This document shows positions 1 to 6,200 of a stretch of 8,005 bases of DNA, piece after piece. The notes below the pieces were generated by a model. It was not told where the DNA came from. It did not search any database and saw nothing but the letters and a program-made list of their open reading frames with translations. A program made the position numbers and the translations under genes. Positions within the stretch are counted from its first letter, which is position 1, and the number at the start of each line of letters is the position of its first letter. Origin of the DNA: Acidimicrobiales bacterium (lineage in GTDB: Bacteria; Actinomycetota; Acidimicrobiia; Acidimicrobiales; Poriferisodalaceae); the NCBI GenBank assembly GCA_020439485.1, contig JAGQSP010000551.1, forward strand, positions 1 to 8,005, in the 5' to 3' direction.

Positions 1-648
1 CGATCACAGGCTTCGCCCCAGCGATTCGACCGGCGTCGCATCGACGTCGAGGTCGGTGAAGGGCTGGCGGACGCCGTCAGGGAGGTCGCCCGTCGGCTCC
101 GGATCACGCCCAACACCGTCGTTCAGGGCGCCTGGGCACTTACGGTGGCGCACCACACCGACTCGCACGACGCGATTTTTGGGGTCACGATGTCGGGCCG
201 GTCGCCCGACGTCGAGGGTGTCGACGACATGGTCGGAATGTTCTTGTCGACCCTTCCGATGCGTTCGTCGGTACCCGACACGGCATCGGTCGGTGAGTGG
301 CTCAAGGATCTACAGAGCCAACAACTCGATCTGCTGGCGTCGCAGCATGTCTCCTTGGCCGAGGTGCAGAGGTGTACGGGCCTCGCCCCGGGTACCGAGT
401 TGTTCGACTCGATACTGGTCTTCGAGAATTGGCCGGAACGCAACACGGACCGGCCCGTTGGCCTCGAGGGACGTCGAGCCGTCGAGCAGAGCCACTACCC
501 CCTGACCCTGATGGTGTCGGTCGAAGACCAGATCCATGTGACGATGCTGTATGAGGGAGCCTCCATCGCCGAGCCCTCTGCCCGACGTGTCGCCCAACAC
601 TTCCTGGCAATGATCGGCGAGTTGGTCGCCGACGTCGACCGCACGCCC
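1..648 (+). other. Condensation (C) domain, C-terminal half only
   Basis: Residues about 1-216. Forms the peptide bond between the upstream donor and the monomer on this module's carrier. Visible family signatures are NTVVQGAWAL early on, SGRSPDVEGVDDMVG followed by FLSTLPMR (C5-type motif, 78-88), and the late FDSILVFENWP (135-145). This string of motifs is typical of LCL/DCL-type C domains in actinobacterial synthetases. The HHxxxDG active-site motif lies before base 1. Whether the domain is LCL or DCL, that is, whether it expects an L- or D-configured donor, therefore cannot be read. Confidence 0.9.
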
Positions 649-3279
649 GCTTCGATCGAGCCGACCACCGCAGCCAGCAGACGTAGACAGCTCGAAGAAT
701 GGAATAGCACCTCTGTCGACGAGGGCGACTCGTCGATCATCGAACTGTGGGCCGAGGTCGTGGCGACCAACGGTGATGCTGTGGCGCTGATCGACGGTGA
801 CCGCCAGGTCACCGTGTCCGAACTCGACGAACTGGCTCGAAGGGTGGCGTCGGGGCTTAGCGCTCGAGGTTTGAAGCCCGGCATGCCCATCGGCTTTTGC
901 ATGCGTCGCGGCATCGACGCCATAGCTGGCTTGTTGGGCGTGGTGTTGGTGGGAGGTGTTTACGTTCCACTCGATCCGACCTATCCCCAAGGTCGTCTGG
1001 ATCTGATCGTCGACGACAGTCGAGTCGACATGGCAATCGTCCACGCCGAGACGCGAGGCCTGCTTTCAGGTGTTGTCGAGCTCGACATGGCCGACCTCGC
1101 ATTGGCCGACCCGTTGGCCGAGTCTGCCGACCTGGCGCCGACGAGTCCGCTCTACATCACCTACACCTCGGGCTCGACGGGAATGCCGAAGGGCGTGGTC
1201 GGACACCATCTTGGCGTCTTGTCGCGCTGTCGGTGGCAGTGGGAGGCCTACCCGATAGCGCCAGGCGAGCGGCTGCTGCAGAAGGTCACGTTCAACTTTG
1301 CCGATCACCTCTGGGAGCTGTGGGGTGCGCTGCTGAGCGCAACTCCCTTGGTGCTCGTATCCGAGGAAGCAGCGCGCGATGCCCACGCCCTGCTGGACCT
1401 GGTTTCGCGCCATTCGATCAGACGACTTGTGTTGACACCATCGTTCGTCGAGACGATGGTCGACAGTATTGCGGACCTGGCCGAGCGTCTTGCCAGCCTC
1501 GAAACACTGACGCTCAGCGGCGAAGGAGTTCCCACCGAACTCGTCGAGAGGTTGCGCGCCGCGGTGCCTCACGTCGTTCCGCTCAACTTCTACGGAATGT
1601 CCGAGGTCACCATCGACGCAGCCACCCACGACGGCCGCGAAGAGGTGGCGGCATCATCGTTCCCCATCGGCCGTCCGATCAGAAATCAGCGGGTGTACGT
1701 ACTCGACCGGTTGGGTCGGTTGGCCCCGGACGGAGTAATCGGGAGGATCCACGTGTCGGGCGTGGGGCTCAGCCTCGGTTACTGGGGCCGCCCCGATCTG
1801 ACAGCTGAGAAGTTCTTCCCGCATCCAGTCGCCGGCGGCGACCTCGTGTACGACACCGGAGACCTCGGGCGGTGGCTGCCCGAAGGTGTTCTCGAGTTTC
1901 ACGGCCGCTCTGACGACCAGGTCAAGATTCGTGGCAACCGGGTTGAGTTGGGTGATGTGGAGGCGACATTGGCTGCAGTCGATGGCGTGGCGGCCATCGT
2001 GGCAACGACGGTTGAGAGGTCGAATATCGCCGACCGGGTGCTGGTGGCCTTTGTTAGGCCGGCCGAAGGATACGACCCCAATTCGGTCGTTGCCGCTGTT
2101 CGAGACCACGCGCTGAAGGTGCTTCCGAGCTACATGGTGCCCGGTTCGATCCATCCGATCGAGACAATCCCAGTAACGCCCAACGGCAAGACCGACCGCA
2201 ATGCGCTCAGCGCCCGCTGGGACTCGATAGTGCCCTCGACTCCCGACGACGAGGCCCCGGCCGACGACGACGAACAACGCATGGTCGAGGCCTGGGCGAC
2301 CGTCCTCGATGTCGCGGTGGGCCCGAACTCGGACTTCTTCGACTGTGGCGGTCACTCGCTGCTTGCGCTGCGGCTGAGCTCACGACTTGCAGCCGAGTTT
2401 GGCTCTGAGATCACCCTTCGCTCGCTGCTCGAGAACCCAACTCCGCGCCTGTTGTTGGGTCACATGCGCAGCGCGTCCGAGCAGCCCAAGGCTCTTCACG
2501 TGGTGGCGATGGGAGGCCAGGAACTCGCCAGACCGCCCTTCTTCTGCGTCCATGGCGCAGGAGGGAACATCATGCGTTTCACGGGCATCGCTCGTGACAT
2601 CTCGAGGTCGCGTCCCTTTTACGGGGTGCAGGCACTTGGGGCCGACGGCACCCAGAAGCCCCACGAATCACTTGCAGAGATGGCCGAGTCATATGTGTCC
2701 GAACTGGAGGCTGCGGCGCCAACGGGACCGGTGATCGTTGGCGGGTATTCGGCTGGTGGCGCTATCGCGTACGAGATGGCGCGACTGCTGGAAGGCCGCG
2801 GACGTCGACTGTTGGGTGTTGTGCTGATCGACACCTATCACCCACAGGTAGGCCCTCGGTCGAAGAACACCAGGGAGCGTCTCGGTGATCTCGTGGCGGC
2901 CGGGCCCGTGGGCGCAATAGAGAAGATTCGCGAACACCGCCGCTGGACACAACGCCGGGAGGAATGGAGTCAGGCCCGGGAGACGGCAGGCGAAGCAGTG
3001 CCAGAGACGCTTCGGTTTGCGCGTCTTACCGAAGCGATACGAACGGCTTACAGGGACTATGTACCTGCGCCGATCCCGGTGCCGCTGGTCGTCATAGGCG
3101 CCACTTCAGTGCCTAGGAATCTCGCTCACGCGTCGAACTTCAGGGGGTGGGAGTCGGTCAGCGACCAGATCGAGTTGCTGGAGGTCGCCGGCGACCACCA
3201 CAACTTGTTGTCGGGCAGTCTCGCCGGCGAAACGGCGGCTGTCATCGAACAAGCCCTGCGCCAACTCGAACAGCGCTGA
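1..3279 (+). CDS. NRPS termination module, (C)-A-T-TE, 5' partial
   Basis: Cytosolic assembly-line enzyme that loads one monomer, joins it to an incoming peptide and releases the product. The frame is open from base 1. The first 48 codons already read as condensation-domain sequence (TPNTVVQGAWAL), so the GTG at 145 is an internal Val and the true start lies upstream. The visible protein is 1092 residues: C-terminal half of a C domain (1-216), A domain (244-736), carrier protein (756-824, Ser786 in DCGGHSL) and type I thioesterase (845-1088, GYSAGG with Ser917). A terminal TE marks the last module of an assembly line. The A-domain pocket lacks the usual Asp235 and looks beta-amino-acid specific. 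The TGA stop directly abuts the stop of the convergent NRPS. No frameshift or internal stop is seen. The NRPS assignment is certain; the product is unknown. Confidence 0.96.
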   Translation, partial: RSQASPQRFDRRRIDVEVGEGLADAVREVARRLRITPNTVVQGAWALTVAHHTDSHDAIFGVTMSGRSPDVEGVDDMVGMFLSTLPMRSSVPDTASVGEWLKDLQSQQLDLLASQHVSLAEVQRCTGLAPGTELFDSILVFENWPERNTDRPVGLEGRRAVEQSHYPLTLMVSVEDQIHVTMLYEGASIAEPSARRVAQHFLAMIGELVADVDRTPASIEPTTAASRRRQLEEWNSTSVDEGDSSIIELWAEVVATNGDAVALIDGDRQVTVSELDELARRVASGLSARGLKPGMPIGFCMRRGIDAIAGLLGVVLVGGVYVPLDPTYPQGRLDLIVDDSRVDMAIVHAETRGLLSGVVELDMADLALADPLAESADLAPTSPLYITYTSGSTGMPKGVVGHHLGVLSRCRWQWEAYPIAPGERLLQKVTFNFADHLWELWGALLSATPLVLVSEEAARDAHALLDLVSRHSIRRLVLTPSFVETMVDSIADLAERLASLETLTLSGEGVPTELVERLRAAVPHVVPLNFYGMSEVTIDAATHDGREEVAASSFPIGRPIRNQRVYVLDRLGRLAPDGVIGRIHVSGVGLSLGYWGRPDLTAEKFFPHPVAGGDLVYDTGDLGRWLPEGVLEFHGRSDDQVKIRGNRVELGDVEATLAAVDGVAAIVATTVERSNIADRVLVAFVRPAEGYDPNSVVAAVRDHALKVLPSYMVPGSIHPIETIPVTPNGKTDRNALSARWDSIVPSTPDDEAPADDDEQRMVEAWATVLDVAVGPNSDFFDCGGHSLLALRLSSRLAAEFGSEITLRSLLENPTPRLLLGHMRSASEQPKALHVVAMGGQELARPPFFCVHGAGGNIMRFTGIARDISRSRPFYGVQALGADGTQKPHESLAEMAESYVSELEAAAPTGPVIVGGYSAGGAIAYEMARLLEGRGRRLLGVVLIDTYHPQVGPRSKNTRERLGDLVAAGPVGAIEKIREHRRWTQRREEWSQARETAGEAVPETLRFARLTEAIRTAYRDYVPAPIPVPLVVIGATSVPRNLAHASNFRGWESVSDQIELLEVAGDHHNLLSGSLAGETAAVIEQALRQLEQR
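730..2208 (+). other. Adenylation (A) domain, beta-amino-acid-like pocket
   Basis: Residues about 244-736. Activates the monomer as an acyl-AMP and loads it on the carrier at Ser786. Core motifs run in order: A2 VGGVYVPLDPTYP (to 329), A3 YTSGSTGMPKG (388-398), A5 NFYGMSEVT (529-537, GMSE instead of GPTE), A7 YDTGDLGRW (617-625), A8 GRSDDQVKIRGNRVEL (635-650) and A10 TPNGKTDR with Lys730. Hand alignment to GrsA gives the pocket A434, D435, W438, V477, T504, S506, F530, I538, D539, K730, i.e. ADWVTSFIDK. Position 235 is Ala and Asp has moved to 236, which argues against an ordinary alpha-amino acid. From memory, the published beta-alanine code is VDWVISLADK, which agrees at six of ten positions. 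Substrate is inferred, not proven; beta-alanine or a substituted beta-amino acid is the best guess. Confidence 0.9.
2266..2472 (+). other. Peptidyl carrier protein (T) domain
   Basis: Residues about 756-824. Carries the monomer and then the full-length peptide on a phosphopantetheine arm attached to Ser786, in DFFDCGGHSLLAL (codon at 2356-2358). Cys replaces the usual Leu before GGHS, which is a minor variant. The GGHS form, rather than GGDS, is the common one for carriers not followed by an E domain, and fits a carrier feeding a thioesterase. Confidence 0.93.
2533..3264 (+). other. Type I thioesterase (TE) domain
   Basis: Residues about 845-1088, an alpha/beta-hydrolase of the NRPS/PKS thioesterase family. 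It takes the finished peptide from the carrier onto Ser917 and releases it by hydrolysis or cyclisation. Visible landmarks are FFCVHGAGG near the start (oxyanion-hole region, 851-855), the nucleophile elbow GYSAGG (915-920), the likely acidic member Asp944 in VVLIDTYHP, and the likely catalytic His1066 in GDHHNLLSG. Length and order are normal and the triad appears intact. The sequence does not say whether it hydrolyses or cyclises. Confidence 0.93.
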
Positions 3280-3283
3280 TCAG
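3276..3283. other. Abutting convergent stop codons in an 8-bp palindrome
   Basis: CTGATCAG reads the same on both strands. Its centre lies exactly between the TGA stop of the plus-strand NRPS (3277-3279) and the stop of the minus-strand NRPS (3280-3282, TCA on plus). There is no intergenic base. I find no GC-rich stem followed by a T-run on either side, so no intrinsic terminator can be called, and any terminator would have to lie inside the opposing coding sequence. Confidence 0.85.
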
Positions 3284-6200
3284 TCGAGCCCGTCGAGTAG
3301 AGCGCCAAGCCTGGTCAACTGCTGTTCGTTCAACCCTGACAGCGCAAACCTCTGCTGGAGGCTGTCGGCATTGTGGCTGCCGCGGTCGGACTGCGCCTCC
3401 AGCGTGGCCACCAAACGGTCGATCAGGGCAATCGCTTGGGCGTCGGGCAGATCTGAGGGGGCGTAGTCAAAGAACAACTCGACCTGGTCGGCACCGGTGC
3501 GGATCAGGATCCCGAGAAGGTGGGTCCTGCGGTTCTTGTCGCCAACGATCGCAAACGGTCCCTCGACCAGCTCGATGACTCGTCCGGTGCCGGTTGGGCC
3601 AGGCACCGAACCCAACTGGTTGATGCGCACGACGTCATCGGGGCCGGTGTCGCCGTGTTGGATCGCCCGGCGGGCGCTGACCAGGTCGGTTGCGCCGAGA
3701 CCTTCCAGGCACGAACGAACCTCGGCCAATGCAAGCTCGGGGTCATCGGTGGCCGTTGCGTGGATGGTCTCGGTGGTCGTGAACCACCCGACGGTGCGAG
3801 TCAAGTCCAGCGGTCTCGACGCTTCGCGGCCGTGTCGTTCGAAAGTCACCGCCAGCCGACCGTCGTGGATGAGAGGGCTGTCCGAAGCCTTGGCGGCAGC
3901 GACGGCAGCACCGGCAACCGTGTCGGCAATGCTCCTGGGTTCGGACAGCATGCGCTGGGCGGCCTGGGGCGACAACTGGCGCGACACGTGCACGGTCTCG
4001 TGTTCAAGGGCTGTCGGACGTGTGCTTACCTGCGGGCCCGATGCGGCTACGGGGGGCATGTCTCTCAGCCGCTCGACCCAGCTCTGGGTGGATGTGTGGC
4101 GCATCGGAGGGCTGTCGCTGGTGGGCTCTCGGCGCGATGACAAGAACCACTCGAGGTCCTCGGTCAATATTGCCCACGACACGGCATCGACAACCAGGTG
4201 GTGAGCGTTGATCACCACTCGTCTGGATGGCTCGGTCCCGATCAAGCCGGCGGCGAGCAGACGTCCCGTGCCGATATCGAGCCAGTCGGTCGTGGCGGTC
4301 TTTGCGCTTTCGTCGTCGGGCCAGATCCCGATCAGAGGTGGGCCGAGCGGTGATGGGTGGATCGTCTGGGTCGGGCCCGACTCACCGACCTCGAACGTCG
4401 CTCGCAGCGATTCGTGCCGGTTGACGAGCCAACCGATGGCGGCCTCGAGTTCTTGTGTGTCGATCGCAGCGGCCAGGTTCAGCACTATCCCCTGCGACCA
4501 TCGATCGGGTTCCGCGAATCCTCGCTCGAAGAACCAGCGCTGTATCGGAAGCAGGTCGGTGTGACCGCTCAATGGTGGGTCACCGACAGAACTCTGCTCG
4601 ACCTCGGCCGCCAGGGAGCGCACTGTCGCGTGTTCGAAGATCGTTCGCGGCGAGAACGTGAGCCCATGCTTCGACAGAGCAGCGGCAATCCTGATGGCAA
4701 CGATCGAGTCACCGCCCAGGTCGAAGAAGTCGTCGTCGGGGCCGATTGTCTCGATCCCCAGGGCACTGCGCCAGGCATCCAAGAGGTGCGCTTCGACCTC
4801 GTTCGTAGCGCCATCGCGATCGTGTTGGGGGACGTTGGGCTCGCTCTCCTCAGAGCGCCTCTGGTGGTCCAGGTCGGCCAGTGCTTTACGGTCGAGCTTG
4901 CCGTTCGGTCGTCGGGGCAGCCGGTCGATCCGGTCGATGCGCGATGGGACCATCGCCGGCGGCAGCGAAGCCTTCAAAGACTCCCGCAGAGCTGGTGCGT
5001 CGACGGTTCCTTCGACGAAGACCACCAACTGTTGGGTGCCGTTGGCAGCGGCTGCAACCGTCGCAGCCGCTGGTGCGCCGGCTCGTTCGGTGACCAGCGC
5101 GTCGACAGCCGCGAGTTCTATTCGGTGGCCTCTGACCTTTACCTGGTCGTCCACCCGTCCAAGGAATCGAAACCCTCCCGAGGCGTGGACATCGACCAGG
5201 TCACCGGTGCGGTACCAACGGGTCGACTCGAACTCGACAAAGCTCTCGGCGGAGAGCTCGGGCCTACCCAGGTAGCCATCGGCGACGCCGGGGCCCGAGA
5301 TCAGGAGCTCGCCGGGCACGCCGACAGGACGCTTGACCGGCCCGGGGCCTACGACGATCGACCGGCTACCCGGTGCCACCTGGCCTATCGGCACCGGGTC
5401 CGATTCGTCGCCCTGGGTGATCAAGCGGTGCGACCAGACGGTGCCTTCGGTCGGCCCGTACTCGTTCGCCAGCAAGCAGCCTGGCAAAGAGCTGTGGTGC
5501 AGCCGCACCAGCGCAGCGCTGCACGCCTCACCGGCGACGATGACGACCTTCAGCGAGCCGAGCCGGCTCGCGCCGGCGGTACGCAGCACGATCTCCCAGA
5601 GGGTCGGCAACATCAGTGTGTGGGTGATCCGGTGCTGCTCGATCAGGTCGATGATGTGTGCCACGTCGTCGCTGCGGCCGTCTTGTGGCAGTACCACGGT
5701 GCCCCCGAACGACAGCGGCCACCACAGCCCGACCATCGACGAGTCGAAGGCCATCGACGAGATCATGAGGAACCGCTCGGGACTCTGGGGGTAGCTGAGC
5801 GACCTGGCCATCGTCGAGTAAGCGATGTGCGATTGGCGTATCAGAACACCCTTGGGCAGACCTGTCGATCCGCTCGTGTGGATCACGTAGGCCGGATCGG
5901 CCGGACCTATCGTGCGCTCGATCGGCGAGAACCCTGACGTCAGGGCCGAGCGAATGTCGATGATCTCCGTGCCCAGAGCCCGGTAGGCATCGGCGGCGTT
6001 GCCTGTGGGGTGTCCGTCTACCAGCACCGCGCGGCTTTCGCTGTCTTTGAGCACCTGCACCAGATAGTCGGCCGGGTAGGCGGGGTCGATGGGTTGGTAG
6101 GCGCCTTGGGCCAGCTGAATGCCCAACATCGCCATAACTGTGGCCGAGCTGCGCCTGGCCTCGACCGCCACCGTCGACGATGACAAGCCCGTGGCGTCCA

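Noticed and set aside
310..2355. Open frames of 187-244 codons on the minus strand opposite the plus-strand NRPS
   Set aside because: They are antisense to well-conserved C, A and T coding sequence and have no recognisable protein features.
145..3279. GTG at 145 as the start of the plus-strand gene
   Set aside because: The frame is open back to base 1, and the 48 upstream codons read as continuous C-domain sequence, so the gene is cut by the window edge.
3273..3305. Possible terminator hairpin at the gene junction (GCGCT/AGCGC, and CTCGA/TCGAG nearby)
   Set aside because: The arms are only five bases, the loops are long or mismatched, and no T-run follows on either strand. Such short pairs are expected by chance in GC-rich sequence.
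3388..4560. Reading the last minus-strand domain as a second condensation domain
   Set aside because: PIQRWF, HHLVVDAVSW and TVGWFT are E-domain motifs, and the upstream carrier has the E-coupled GGDSI form; no A or T domain follows.
4357..5937. 526-codon open frame on the plus strand, antisense to the minus-strand NRPS
   Set aside because: It lies entirely over the conserved A-T-E coding region, is rich in Arg, Gly and Asp with low-complexity composition, and shows no recognisable domain. Long antisense frames are a by-product of GC-rich codon use.
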